A DNA stretch of 64,000 nucleotides from Bacillus sp. ISL-18 (GCF_018613415.1 NZ_JAGGQG010000009.1:1-64000); one strand, 5' to 3'. Numbered from the stretch's first letter, positions 17,642 to 26,553 are shown. Made by a program: numbers and translations. Notes: generated from the sequence alone by a model not told the origin.

Positions 17642-19978
17642 ATGATTTTGAATCAATTGGAAAAAAATCGTTCTTCTTCCTTCGAGTGGATTCAAGCGTG
17701 GGAAAAAGAACTGAATGATACAGGTGTTATTTTAAATGAGGCTAAGTTATTAACAGTCATTCGTCAGGAAACCAATCCTGTATCCTTATCAAAACTGTTA
17801 ACGATGGGTGCTTTGTCTAGACTTCACCATCATAAGGACGATTCGATTGCGGCAGTTTGGTTAGATAAGGCCTTAAAGCTTGATCCTCATAACCAAAAAG
17901 CAAGAGAATTTGCGGTTCAATCAGATTGGAAGAAGATGGAGGAACTTTTAACGCCTCTAACGTTCCCCTCCATGCGCGAAACCGATAATCGTACCGCGAA
18001 AAAGAAAACAGCAGAAGAGTATATTGATGTATGTCAACGTTTTTTAGCGGAAGCAGACGATCACCTCCATGAATTACAGCAAATGATCGATATTGCCGCT
18101 AAAATGGATAACAAGGACCTTTTACAACAGTATGAAAAACTGGCCGATCTGCTTTCAACTTCGATTGAGGAGACGGGGAGTTTATTAAAGGCGGCCGAAG
18201 AATACAACCAATCCATTACAGGTGTTTTTCATACTTCCACCTATTATGATGACTTAAAGCTGCATATGGCCAACTTAGAAGAAATAAAACAAACCTGGAA
18301 GCAGCAATTTGTTCAAGAAGAGACGTCTGCTCCTGTAACGGAAAATGCTTTGGATCAGCTGCAAAACATGATTGGGATGGATTTAGTAAAGAAACGGGTG
18401 AATGATTTTTACCGTTTTTTGAAGTACCAGAAGCAACGGAAGGAAAAAGGGCTTCAGATTAAGGATGAACTAAGTCTTAACATGATTCTAACCGGTAATC
18501 CAGGGACAGGGAAAACCACGCTGGCTAGATTATTAGCGAAGATTTATCACGAGCTTGGGGCTTTGCCAAGGGAGGAAGTCATTGAAACGAATCGCTCACA
18601 GCTAGTTGGTTCCTTTGTCGGACAAACGGAAGAAAATGTACGTGCCATAGTGGAACGTTCCATTGGCGGCGTGTTATTTATTGATGAAGCCTATAGCTTA
18701 AAACGGGAGGGGCAAACAGGAAACGATTATGGACAAGCGGCAATCGATACGCTTGTTTCGTTAATGACAAGCAGCGAATACGGTGGCAAATTTGCTGTGA
18801 TATTAGCTGGCTATCCAGATGAGATGCGTTCCTTTTTAAATGCAAATCCTGGGTTACGAAGCCGATTCCCGCAATCAAACTTTATTCATCTTCCTAATTA
18901 TTCGAATCAAGAATTAATTCAGATTGCCGAGCTGGTGGCCGCTGAAAATGACTATTTCCTGACAGAAGAAGCAAAGATTGAAATTGATCATCGGCTCGAA
19001 AAAGAACGGGTCGATGATACGTTTGGCAATGCCAGAACCGTCCACAATATTGTGATTGATGCGATTTTTAAAAAAGGGGCCGACAACCATACAGCAGGTG
19101 TCGATATCTTAGATATGATGCTCCTTGACCGAGAAGACTTTCAAATTGAGAAAGAGACCGTTACCGTATCACCACAGGAACAGCTCAACCAATTAATTGG
19201 CTTGGATTCCTTAAAGGTCGAACTAAAGACCCTTATTTCATTCGTCAAAATGCAGCAATTCCGCAGATCAAGAGGTCTGCCTACTGTGCCGATTCAACTG
19301 CATGCAGTTTTTACTGGAAACCCCGGTACAGGGAAAACAACGGTAGCAAAGATCTATGCGGAATTTTTAAAGGAATGCGGCATTTTAAAAAGAGGCCATC
19401 TCATTGTCGCAAGTCGGGCTGATTTTGTGGCTGGATATGTTGGACAGACAGCCGGTAAAACGAAGCAAAAAATTAAGGAAGCCTTGGGCGGGGTTCTATT
19501 TATTGATGAGGCTTATTCCTTAATCAGTCAAACATCCGGTGATTTTGGAAAAGAAGTCATTGATACCCTTGTCGATGAAATGACAAAGCAAAATGAAAAT
19601 TTAGTGGTCGTTTTAGCTGGTTACCCAAATGAAATGAACCAATTATTAGAAAGTAATCCTGGATTACGTTCCCGCTTTAAAAAGTTCTTCCTGTTTCCAG
19701 ATTATTCAAATGAAGAACTACTCGACATTATGGTTAATTATGCGGGTAAGTTTGAATATCAGCTTACAGAGGATGCAAAGAGTCTATTGCTTGAAACGAT
19801 GGATGCCGAAACTTTCATCGGGAATGGACGATTTGCGACCAATTTAGTCGATGATATGATTCAGGCACAAGCATTACGGTTAATGAGTGATGTGGTGGAA
19901 GAGGATCTTTTAGAAAAAGTCATGTACCTTGAAGTGGGAGATGTCGAACAAGCACTTGGGAAGACTTCAGGTTATTGA
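17642..19978 (+). CDS. Tandem AAA+ ATPase, SpoVK/CbbX-like double-domain protein
   Basis: 778 residues: a helical N-terminal region (1-230) without a recognised domain, then two CbbX/SpoVK-type AAA domains. Walker A is GNPGTGKTT in both (about residues 285 and 558). Walker B is VLFIDEAY in both, each followed by the SpoVK-like AGYPxEM and NPGLRSRF sensor/arginine-finger segments. B. subtilis SpoVK has a single domain of about 320 residues; this is a duplication. It probably remodels a protein complex. Start is ambiguous among GTG 17639, ATG 17642 and TTG 17648. It lies four bases before the thioesterase, inserted in the tlp-yneP interval. Confidence 0.82.
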   Translation: MILNQLEKNRSSSFEWIQAWEKELNDTGVILNEAKLLTVIRQETNPVSLSKLLTMGALSRLHHHKDDSIAAVWLDKALKLDPHNQKAREFAVQSDWKKMEELLTPLTFPSMRETDNRTAKKKTAEEYIDVCQRFLAEADDHLHELQQMIDIAAKMDNKDLLQQYEKLADLLSTSIEETGSLLKAAEEYNQSITGVFHTSTYYDDLKLHMANLEEIKQTWKQQFVQEETSAPVTENALDQLQNMIGMDLVKKRVNDFYRFLKYQKQRKEKGLQIKDELSLNMILTGNPGTGKTTLARLLAKIYHELGALPREEVIETNRSQLVGSFVGQTEENVRAIVERSIGGVLFIDEAYSLKREGQTGNDYGQAAIDTLVSLMTSSEYGGKFAVILAGYPDEMRSFLNANPGLRSRFPQSNFIHLPNYSNQELIQIAELVAAENDYFLTEEAKIEIDHRLEKERVDDTFGNARTVHNIVIDAIFKKGADNHTAGVDILDMMLLDREDFQIEKETVTVSPQEQLNQLIGLDSLKVELKTLISFVKMQQFRRSRGLPTVPIQLHAVFTGNPGTGKTTVAKIYAEFLKECGILKRGHLIVASRADFVAGYVGQTAGKTKQKIKEALGGVLFIDEAYSLISQTSGDFGKEVIDTLVDEMTKQNENLVVVLAGYPNEMNQLLESNPGLRSRFKKFFLFPDYSNEELLDIMVNYAGKFEYQLTEDAKSLLLETMDAETFIGNGRFATNLVDDMIQAQALRLMSDVVEEDLLEKVMYLEVGDVEQALGKTSGY

Positions 19979-19999
19979 CGAATGAAAGGAACGTTTAGA

Positions 20000-20428
20000 G
20001 TGGAAAACTATTTTATCTCGACTAGGGAAATTCAACTGTATTATGCGGATACAGATATGATGGGTGTGATTTATCATGCCAACTATTTAAAATTTTTCGA
20101 GCTTGGCCGGACTGGATTTATTGAGGATATTGGTTATAGCTATCTCGCTATGGAGGAATCGGGTTACTTTGCTCCCGTCTATGATATCCAAATCACCTAT
20201 AAGAAACCATTAAGATATGGAGACAAAGCCTTTGTAAAGACCTGGGTATCCTTAAATGATGGCATTAAGACCATTTATTCCTATACGATAGTAAATGGAA
20301 ACGATGAGGTTTGTGCGGAAGGAACCTCGACCCACATTATTGTGAAAAAGGATAATTTTAAGCCTACATCTTTTAAACGAGCTTTTCCGGAATGGTATGG
20401 AAAATACGAGGAAATCAAGAAGAAATAA
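20000..20428 (+). CDS. Acyl-CoA thioesterase, hotdog fold (YneP-like, YbgC/FadM family)
   Basis: About 142 residues. The catalytic motif YADTDMMGVIYHANYLKFFE, with the Asp after TD and the YHxNY element, is that of 4-hydroxybenzoyl-CoA thioesterase/YbgC hotdog proteins. It hydrolyses acyl-CoA in the cytosol; the physiological acyl group is unknown. I prefer the GTG at 20000, which has AAAGGAA 9 bases upstream; an in-frame ATG at 19982 lacks a site. It is followed by the YneQ-like gene, as in B. subtilis. Confidence 0.85.
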   Translation: MENYFISTREIQLYYADTDMMGVIYHANYLKFFELGRTGFIEDIGYSYLAMEESGYFAPVYDIQITYKKPLRYGDKAFVKTWVSLNDGIKTIYSYTIVNGNDEVCAEGTSTHIIVKKDNFKPTSFKRAFPEWYGKYEEIKKK

Positions 20429-20449
20429 CTCATTCGTGAGGTGATGATG

Positions 20450-20767
20450 TTGGCGTTTGGAATCAAAAGACACGAGTTAAACGAATGGAAAGGGAAAATT
20501 GACCAAGGTGAAATTGCGTTTTTAACTCATTATTGGCTGGATGACCGCTTTCCTGATTGTACAACCGTCACCAAAGTCGGATGTCTTGACCTTGACCAAT
20601 TAGCTGCTTGGGGTAAACGGTATGGGCTGAGGAAAGAGTGGATCCATCACCGCAAGGATGGCTACTCCCATTTTGATTTACTGGGGGAACGGCAAAGAGA
20701 AATCTTACTAAAAGAAGGCATGTCCGAACAACTTTGGCAAAAAGAAAAAGGCACTCCTGAGATGTAA
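20450..20767 (+). CDS. YneQ-like protein of unknown function
   Basis: 105 residues from the TTG at 20450, giving MAFGIKRHELNEWK; the GAGGTGA site is 5 bases upstream, while GTG/ATG codons at 20441-20447 overlap that site. The protein is soluble, with conserved-looking segments IAFLTHYWLDDRFP and TKVGCLDLDQL, and ends charged. Content and position right after the thioesterase match yneQ of B. subtilis. No function is known to me. Confidence 0.8.
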   Translation: MAFGIKRHELNEWKGKIDQGEIAFLTHYWLDDRFPDCTTVTKVGCLDLDQLAAWGKRYGLRKEWIHHRKDGYSHFDLLGERQREILLKEGMSEQLWQKEKGTPEM

Positions 20768-20789
20768 TCATTTCAAGAGTGCCTTTTCC
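20745..20789. terminator. Bidirectional terminator between yneQ-like gene and capA-like gene
   Basis: AAAAAGGCACTC pairs with GAGTGCCTTTT, with A-run left and T-run right. Confidence 0.8.
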
Positions 20790-20791
20790 TA

Positions 20792-21946
20792 TTATTTTAG
20801 CCATTGGGTCATATGCTGTTCTATTTCATTATATTTTGAACCCGCATTTGATAAACCATAGGCCCCCGCCTTATCTAACGGAACGATTTGAAAGCTTTTG
20901 TTTTGTTTGCTTGATACATAGGTTGGTGTGAAAACGGGATTAGACAGTCCAATCGTACTGCCTTTTTCGGTGATTTGTTTGGTAATATCAATGGTCGCTA
21001 ATCCGCCGATATCTCTGTAATTACTGTGCTGTCCAGAGATAAAATTTCCTAATGAATAGATCACAAATGATTTTCGTCCATCATTTGTCTTGATCCATTC
21101 CATTGGCTGCAAGACATGTGGATGGGAACCCAAGATAATATCTACCCCTTCATTGGCCAAAAACTGTGCGAGAGCCTTTTGATCAGTTGTAGGGATGCGT
21201 TGATATTCGTTTCCCCAATGCAAGCTCATGACCACGACATCTGCCTGTGTTTTTGCCCGCGCGATTTCAGCTTTCATGATATTTTTATTAATGACATTGA
21301 CAAGAAACTCTTTTCCTTTCGGAACTGGAATTCCGTTTGTTCCGTATGTATAAGCTAAAAAGGCAACCTTTATTCCATTTTTATCGATTATTCGTAGTTT
21401 TTGACGGTCAGCCGCATCGATAAAACTACCGACATGTGGTAACCCAATCTGATCTAAATAGGCTGATTCCGAGCGAATTCCTTTTTCTCCTCGATCTAAG
21501 GTATGATTATTAGCGGTCGATACAATATCTACTCCCGTATCAATTAGGGCATTCGCGACCTGTTGTGGACTGTTGAACCTTGGATAACCGGAGAGACCCA
21601 ATCCCAGACCGCCGATCATACTTTCTTGATTGGCGGTTAGTAAATCCGGTTTCTCTAAGAGGGGTTTTACTTGTTCAAAAATTGGGTCAAAATTATAGTC
21701 GGCTCCGTTAAAAGCATCCTGGTATACCGGTTGATGAATAAGGATATCACCAACTGCCCCTAGGGTAATCTTTTCAGTTAATAGTAGATTTCGATTTACA
21801 TTAAATAAAGGACGCAACGAAAGGTTTTGGGAACGATAGATGTTTTCCTGAATGACCGACTGTTTTTGTTGAATGAAAAGAATGGCGGCAATGACAATAC
21901 AACTTAACATAATAATAAAAGAAGGTAAAATGGCCTTTTTCTTCAT
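20792..21946 (-). CDS. CapA-family protein (poly-gamma-glutamate capsule type metallophosphatase fold)
   Basis: 384 residues: N-terminal membrane anchor (about 7-25), then an extracytoplasmic CapA/PgsA domain. Signatures are LGAVGDILIH (metal site, about residue 62), LTANQESMI, STANNHTLDRG and HWGNEYQRIP, and ILGSHPHVLQ with the paired histidines. The domain belongs to the calcineurin-like metallophosphatase superfamily. In capsule operons it helps export or anchor poly-gamma-glutamate. Here no capB/capC neighbours are present, so it is an orphan copy and its actual role is uncertain. It interrupts the yneQ-yneR synteny. Confidence 0.85.
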   Translation of the reverse strand: MKKKAILPSFIIMLSCIVIAAILFIQQKQSVIQENIYRSQNLSLRPLFNVNRNLLLTEKITLGAVGDILIHQPVYQDAFNGADYNFDPIFEQVKPLLEKPDLLTANQESMIGGLGLGLSGYPRFNSPQQVANALIDTGVDIVSTANNHTLDRGEKGIRSESAYLDQIGLPHVGSFIDAADRQKLRIIDKNGIKVAFLAYTYGTNGIPVPKGKEFLVNVINKNIMKAEIARAKTQADVVVMSLHWGNEYQRIPTTDQKALAQFLANEGVDIILGSHPHVLQPMEWIKTNDGRKSFVIYSLGNFISGQHSNYRDIGGLATIDITKQITEKGSTIGLSNPVFTPTYVSSKQNKSFQIVPLDKAGAYGLSNAGSKYNEIEQHMTQWLK

Positions 21947-22073
21947 AAAATCTCCTTATCAAGCATACTCGAGCAAATGATTTTTGATCTCCTTGTTCAT
22001 ACTATATTATATTTAAGGATGATTTTAAAATAATTCATGCTATTTTTACAAAAAGAGGAGAAAGGAATATGAG

Positions 22074-22364
22074 ATGTTTAAACTAACCGAAAGTGCTTAC
22101 CATCAATTAACCGCTATCATAAATCAAGAAAAAGAATCAGAAGATGAGCAGCTGTACCTGCGTTTAACGATGGGGATTGGCTGAGGCGGCCCCAAATTAA
22201 ATCTGTCTCTGGAAGAGCGGAAGATTGAGGGAGATCGTTCATTCGTGTTTAACGATCTGACCGTAATTATTCACGAAAAAGATATGGTTTACTTCAACGA
22301 CACGAAACTAGATTATGTTCAAGATGTACTTGGCCATAAACGGTTTCAACTATTGCGCGTATAG
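22074..22364 (+). CDS. HesB-like selenoprotein (YneR homologue, in-frame TGA)
   Basis: 96 residues of the HesB/YneR (iron-sulfur cluster biosynthesis-like) family, with one TGA at 22182..22184 in the context LTMGIG-U-GGPKL. Sec replaces the Cys of the G-C-G-G-P motif seen in HesB-like proteins. Both halves translate cleanly, codon use is normal, and AGGAGAAAGG lies before ATG 22074. A G-loop hairpin follows the TGA. Location before plsY matches yneR in B. subtilis, where the protein has Cys. An A-type iron-sulfur carrier role is only suggested by the fold. Confidence 0.88.
22200..22226 (+). promoter_or_regulatory. Candidate bacterial SECIS hairpin in the HesB-like gene
   Basis: AATCT...AGATT encloses an inner CTCT-GGA-AGAG hairpin with G in the loop, starting 15 bases after the Sec TGA. 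Two short helices with an internal loop; weaker than the SelW-like one. Confidence 0.55.
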
Positions 22365-22365
22365 A

Positions 22366-22412
22366 AAAAAATGGCTATAAAGCGACGTAATGTCCCTTTA
22401 TAGCCATTTAAT
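22366..22412. terminator. Bidirectional terminator between HesB-like gene and plsY
   Basis: AAATGGCTATAAAG and CTTTATAGCCATTT form a 14-bp stem with flanking A and T tracts. The plsY stop codon lies inside it. Confidence 0.85.
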
Positions 22413-22997
22413 TTTTGGTTCCGTTTTATTAATAATTCGTTTAATGTTTGCGCGATGGCGGTAAATAACAAATACCGCTAAAAATAACACCACGATTAAT
22501 AATGGGATGTCCCAATCGCGAACCAGTCCTGATATGACAGCAAACAACACCGCTGTAATACCTGCAATCATAGACGAGAGGGATACATATTTGGATAGGT
22601 ATAAACTAATAAAGAAGACCACTATTACCGTCAAAAACATATACGGTGCTGCAAATAATACGATTCCTCCAGAGGTTGCAACGGCTTTCCCGCCACGAAA
22701 TCCAGCAAAGATAGGATAGGTATGTCCTATAACCGCAAAGATTCCCGCCAATAATGGATTCATATCAAGATGGAAGATGACAGGCAATGCGGCAGCGAGT
22801 GTGCCCTTCAGGATATCAGCAAGTGTGACCGCCAATCCTGCTTTAACACCAAGCGTTCGAAACGTATTCGTCCCCCCTAAATTCCCGCTTCCATGCTCAC
22901 GGATGTCGACTTTGTAGAATGTTTTGCCCACGATGAGCCCAGATGGAATCGAGCCAAGTAAGTAGGCAAGGATCAAGACCAAGATAATTTGAATCAT
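22398..22997 (-). CDS. plsY: Glycerol-3-phosphate acyltransferase PlsY
   Basis: Integral membrane enzyme that acylates sn-glycerol-3-phosphate with acyl-phosphate, starting phospholipid synthesis together with PlsX. 199 residues and about five membrane spans. Family motifs are [11 protein letters not shown] near the N-terminus, [12 protein letters not shown] (about residues 35-46) and [22 protein letters not shown] chose ATG 22997, with GAAGGAG at proper spacing, over the upstream in-frame ATG at 23015. Position before parE/parC is conserved in Bacillus. Confidence 0.95.
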   Translation of the reverse strand: MIQIILVLILAYLLGSIPSGLIVGKTFYKVDIREHGSGNLGGTNTFRTLGVKAGLAVTLADILKGTLAAALPVIFHLDMNPLLAGIFAVIGHTYPIFAGFRGGKAVATSGGIVLFAAPYMFLTVIVVFFISLYLSKYVSLSSMIAGITAVLFAVISGLVRDWDIPLLIVVLFLAVFVIYRHRANIKRIINKTEPKIKWL

Positions 22998-23015
22998 GAA
23001 TAATTTCTCCTTCAA

Positions 23016-23370
23016 TAAAAGATCCAGTTCATCTATTTTACCATGAAATGGCGAAAAAACACTATTTCTTTCGATTATAAGTTTAAAAGAGTTGTAAAAA
23101 AAGATAGTGAAACCGGTACTTTCTTCCTGCCTTTTATAGTGAAATTTTCCTTATTAAGTCTAAAGTAAGGACAATTAAAGACAATTTTATTACAAAAAAA
23201 TGGAGAATTTAGCAACCCTAAGGTAAAGCGATTGAATGCAGGAAAATGGGAATCTATAATAGAGAAAAATCGTTGAATAGTAACAAAAGAACCGCTCTTA
23301 ATCGACCTGGTAAAGGGTCGGTTTTCTTACATAATGTTATTTACTAACTGTTAAAAGAGGTGATGGTCGA
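23016..23370 (+). promoter_or_regulatory. Intergenic region with promoter and short leader ending in a terminator
   Basis: 355 bases without a gene. TTGAAT (23232..23237), 17 bases, TATAAT (23255..23260) is a near-consensus promoter. About 45 bases past the expected start a hairpin CGACC-TGGTAAA-GGGTCG (23303..23320) is followed by GTTTTCTT. This gives either a short RNA of some 60 nt or an attenuator for the response regulator gene beginning at 23371. No known riboswitch was recognised. Confidence 0.55.
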
Positions 23371-24676
23371 ATGGCGAGAAGCGTTCTGCAGTATCTTAAC
23401 TATCAATACCCGGATATACGAGTTTTATATGTTGAAGATGAAACATTTTCCCGCGAAAAACTGCTGCGGGTTTTAAATCGCCGGTTTGCCCATATCCATG
23501 TTGCCATTGATGGTGTGGAAGGCTTACAACTCTATCAAAAATACAAACCGGATTTAATTATTGCGGATATCAAAATGAATCAAATGAGCGGATTAGAGAT
23601 GATTAAACGAATCAGGGAACTAAACGAAAAGGTCCAAGTCATTGTCACCACCGCTCATGATGATAATGATTTTTTTGTCCAATCAATTGAAAACAATGTC
23701 AATCATTTTATTTTAAAACCAATTGATCTTGATTTGCTGTTACAAGCCATTCAAAAGTCTGTTTATCAGATTCAATTAGAAAAAGAGCTTGAAAAACAAA
23801 AGAATCTAACCCGGACGATTCTTGATTTCCAAGATAACCTCATTTTCGTGATTGAAAACGGAGAGATTGTGGAATGGAATCAAGCCTTTACAACGGTAAC
23901 GGGGATTGGCATTCACAAGAATCATCCCGCGAGTTATCAAAGTCAGTACCTTTCCAGCTTTTTTGTCGAGGATCCTCACTATTTTTATCCCAAAGATAAA
24001 GGGCATTGGAAAGAAGAATTTTCAGCTACCGGGAAAAACTCAGCTAAAGTCCGCTGGAAAGGCCCGCTTGGAAATGACTATAACTATGTAATGAAAGCAG
24101 GACCGATACCGGGCACCAAACAGATCTTATTTGTTCTGACAGATATAACCGATTTAGAGAAAGAAAGCCGGGATAAGGACCATTTAGCCAAGCTGGACCC
24201 GCTCACAAGCAGTTACACCCGGCAGAAGTTCAAGGAAATTTTGACCGGAGAAATGAGACGTGCCGAACGATTTGATCGGTCCTTTTCGCTTATTTTAATG
24301 GATATTGATTTCTTCCAAACTCTTAATAAACAGTTTGGTCAAACAGCAGGAGATAAGGTGCTTATTACGGTTTCCACCATTGTCCAGCAGTGGATTCGGG
24401 AGTGTGATATGTTTGCCCGATGGGGGGGGCGAGGAATTCATCTTGCTTGTTCCTGAAACAGCTGGGAATCAAGCTGTGTTACTTGCTGAATCGATCCGGT
24501 CGATTATTGAACAATATCATTTTCAGACAATTGGTCAGGTTACCTGCAGCTTTGGAGTTGCCGAATTTTCTCTTGGAAAAACAAAAGGGGAATTGCTGGC
24601 AGAACTAAACCAAGCGCTGACCACTTCAAAAAATAATGGACGAAACAGTGTATCATTATACACGAAAGAAGCGTAA
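23371..24676 (+). pseudogene. Response regulator-PAS-GGDEF protein, frameshifted at a G8 run
   Basis: A receiver domain (residues 1-125; phospho-acceptor Asp in LIIADIKM), a PAS-like sensor segment (about 145-255, EWNQAFTTVTG) and a diguanylate cyclase domain from about 270. The frame breaks at 24422..24429: eight G after CGAT, where seven would read RWGGEEF, the GGDEF-type active site. Downstream the correct frame continues to TAA at 24676. So the enzyme making c-di-GMP is either lost, phase-variable, or whole with a sequencing error. It is followed after 13 bases by a histidine kinase, its likely partner. Confidence 0.85.
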
Positions 24677-24689
24677 GGAGGCGGCTAGA

Positions 24690-25622
24690 ATGCTCTATGT
24701 ATATCTTTCCTTATCGTTGGTGATTGGTTATATTATTTTAACCATTTGTTTATATGTATTTAAGAGCCGCGTCCTGATGAAGAAGCTGAAAGAAAGTGAA
24801 CAAAACAATCGAGAGTTAGCGGAAAAGTATGAAGCCATTAATCGAGATTTAGAAAAGAAAATTCAAGAAGAGGTAGAAAAAAACAGGCAAAAGGATCATC
24901 TGCTGATTCAGCATTCGAGACTTGCTGCCATGGGTGAAATGATTGCCAATATTGGGCATCAATGGAGGCAGCCGTTAAATAGTTTATCTCTGATCATTCA
25001 GGATGTACGTGAGGAATATGAGTTTGGTCAGCTTGATGAAATCTATATTGATAATTTCACCAAGGAAAGTATGATTCAAATCAAGCACATGTCCCGTACC
25101 ATCCATGATTTTCAAAAGTTCTACAAACCGAATAACGAAAAAACCCCTTTTTCAATTGGCAGTGCGATTGAGGATGTATTAACGATTTTTTCATCAAGCC
25201 TAAAATATTATAGCATTAAGATGGAATTTGAATACCGCGGGGAGCTGCTCGCTTATGGTTTTCCGAACGAATATAGCCAGGTGGTATTGAATATCTTAAC
25301 CAACGCCCGCGATGCCTTTGTTCAAAAAGACATCCAGGACAGAAAAATAACAATAAAATTAAGTAAAACTGCGGAATTTGTTACAGCGGAATTCACGGAT
25401 AATGCCTGGGGAATACAGCCTTCGCTCCTCCATAAAATCTTTGACCCCTATTTTACTACGAGGCCGCATGGAACGGGTTTAGGTCTATATATGACCAAGA
25501 TGATTCTAGAAAATATGAATGGAATGGTGACAGTAGAAAACCATGAAGCAGGTGCCCGTTTTTGCCTCTCCGTGCCAAAGGTAAACGAAGCTGTTAAACC
25601 TGAACTCATCTCTGTTTCTTAA
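24690..25622 (+). CDS. Sensor histidine kinase, HPK4-like
   Basis: 310 residues: one N-terminal membrane helix (about 2-24), a coiled-coil linker (30-70), the DHp H-box GHQWRQPLNSLSL (His about 87), an N-box NILTNARDAF, and the G2-type PHGTGLGLYM. The G1 box reads TDNAWGI, where relatives have DNAGGI; one conserved Gly is Trp. No extracytoplasmic sensor domain is present. The ATG at 24690 has an AAGGAGG site. Encoded just after the receiver/GGDEF gene, so it probably phosphorylates that receiver. Confidence 0.85.
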   Translation: MLYVYLSLSLVIGYIILTICLYVFKSRVLMKKLKESEQNNRELAEKYEAINRDLEKKIQEEVEKNRQKDHLLIQHSRLAAMGEMIANIGHQWRQPLNSLSLIIQDVREEYEFGQLDEIYIDNFTKESMIQIKHMSRTIHDFQKFYKPNNEKTPFSIGSAIEDVLTIFSSSLKYYSIKMEFEYRGELLAYGFPNEYSQVVLNILTNARDAFVQKDIQDRKITIKLSKTAEFVTAEFTDNAWGIQPSLLHKIFDPYFTTRPHGTGLGLYMTKMILENMNGMVTVENHEAGARFCLSVPKVNEAVKPELISVS

Positions 25623-25653
25623 GGTAAGCTCCCACATGGAAGGGAGCCTTTGT
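25623..25653 (+). terminator. Terminator of the histidine kinase gene
   Basis: AAGCTCCC pairs with GGGAGCCTT across ACATGGAA, followed by TTGTTT. Confidence 0.7.
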
Positions 25654-25704
25654 TTATGATAGGAGGCCTCTATAGAGCAAAACTCTCATATTCCTTAACT
25701 AAAC

Positions 25705-25731
25705 TGTCCAATGGAAGAACTCTATTGGACA
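25705..25731. repeat. Inverted repeat with 8-bp arms
   Basis: TGTCCAAT and ATTGGACA separated by 11 bases, in the kinase-yneT intergenic space. It is followed by AGCGCTTTCGCTT, a motif resembling intergenic repeats in Bacillus and also seen after acnA (13875). No function assigned. Confidence 0.5.
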
Positions 25732-25850
25732 AAATCCTCTTTCGGTGTTATTTGAGCGCTTTCGCTTTACCGTTTGCAAGCGTTTTATTTTGGTTTTTAT
25801 TTTCAAAAAGGGTAAAATAAAGATACTAATCTTTTTAGGGAGTGGTCAGA

Positions 25851-26264
25851 ATGGCAATTGAAAACCCAAGCCGTGAGGAAATCGCCGCCATTTTAAAAAA
25901 GGCAAAAAGAATTGCAGTCGTAGGCCTAAGCGATAATCCAGGAAAGGCTTCTTACCAGGTATCAGAGGTCATGCAAAAGGCAGGGTATGAAATCATTCCT
26001 GTTAACCCTGCAGTCGACGAAGTACTAGGTGTCAAAGCAGTATCTTCTTTAAAAGAAATCGAGGGACATGTGGATATCGTGAATGTTTTCAGGAGATCAG
26101 AACAATTGTTCGATGTCGCGAAAGAATTTGACGAGATTGATGCGGATGTCTATTGGGCTCAGCTCGGTCTTGCCAACGAAGAAGCCTATCAATTTTTAAA
26201 AGATAAGGGCTATACGGTTATTATGGACCGCTGTATTAAAATTGAATATGCGATGACGAGATAA
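25851..26264 (+). CDS. CoA-binding protein (YneT-like)
   Basis: 137 residues with a CoA-binding (Rossmann-like) domain: KRIAVVGLSDNPGKASYQVS at residues about 18-37, IIPVNPAVDEVLG next, and DRCIKIEY at the C-terminus. These match the YccU/YneT family related to the CoA-binding domain of succinyl-CoA synthetase. Reaction unknown. ATG 25851 is preferred, with GGGAGTGG upstream; GTG 25842 is an alternative. Position before parE as in B. subtilis. Confidence 0.88.
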   Translation: MAIENPSREEIAAILKKAKRIAVVGLSDNPGKASYQVSEVMQKAGYEIIPVNPAVDEVLGVKAVSSLKEIEGHVDIVNVFRRSEQLFDVAKEFDEIDADVYWAQLGLANEEAYQFLKDKGYTVIMDRCIKIEYAMTR

Positions 26265-26292
26265 AAACTGCTATTTTTTAGCAGTTTTTTCT
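26264..26292 (+). terminator. Terminator of the yneT-like gene
   Basis: AAAAACTGCTA and TAGCAGTTTTTT stem with T-run. Confidence 0.85.
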
Positions 26293-26501
26293 CTTTTTCC
26301 CCCTACAAAGACCGCCAAATTTGTATTACAAAAATAAGTTGTTTTTAAATACATATTTGCCAAATCTAAATAAATCGCTACAATAAAGCATAGACGCCGC
26401 AACAAGTTATGTTAAAATGAATGTGGCAAACATTAGTTCTATTGGATAAATTTAAAGGATAATGGACTCATTAAAACGAATGTTTTACTAATTTAATTTT
26501 G

Positions 26502-26534
26502 AAAATGGCGATGAGCGCCATTTATGTTTTTTTA
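26502..26534 (+). terminator. Terminator-like hairpin in the parE leader
   Basis: AATGGCG-ATGAG-CGCCATT followed by TATGTTTTTTT, ending just before the AGGAAGGGG site of parE. Could attenuate parE-parC transcription. Confidence 0.6.
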
Positions 26535-26553
26535 GGCAGGAAGGGGTATTTTA

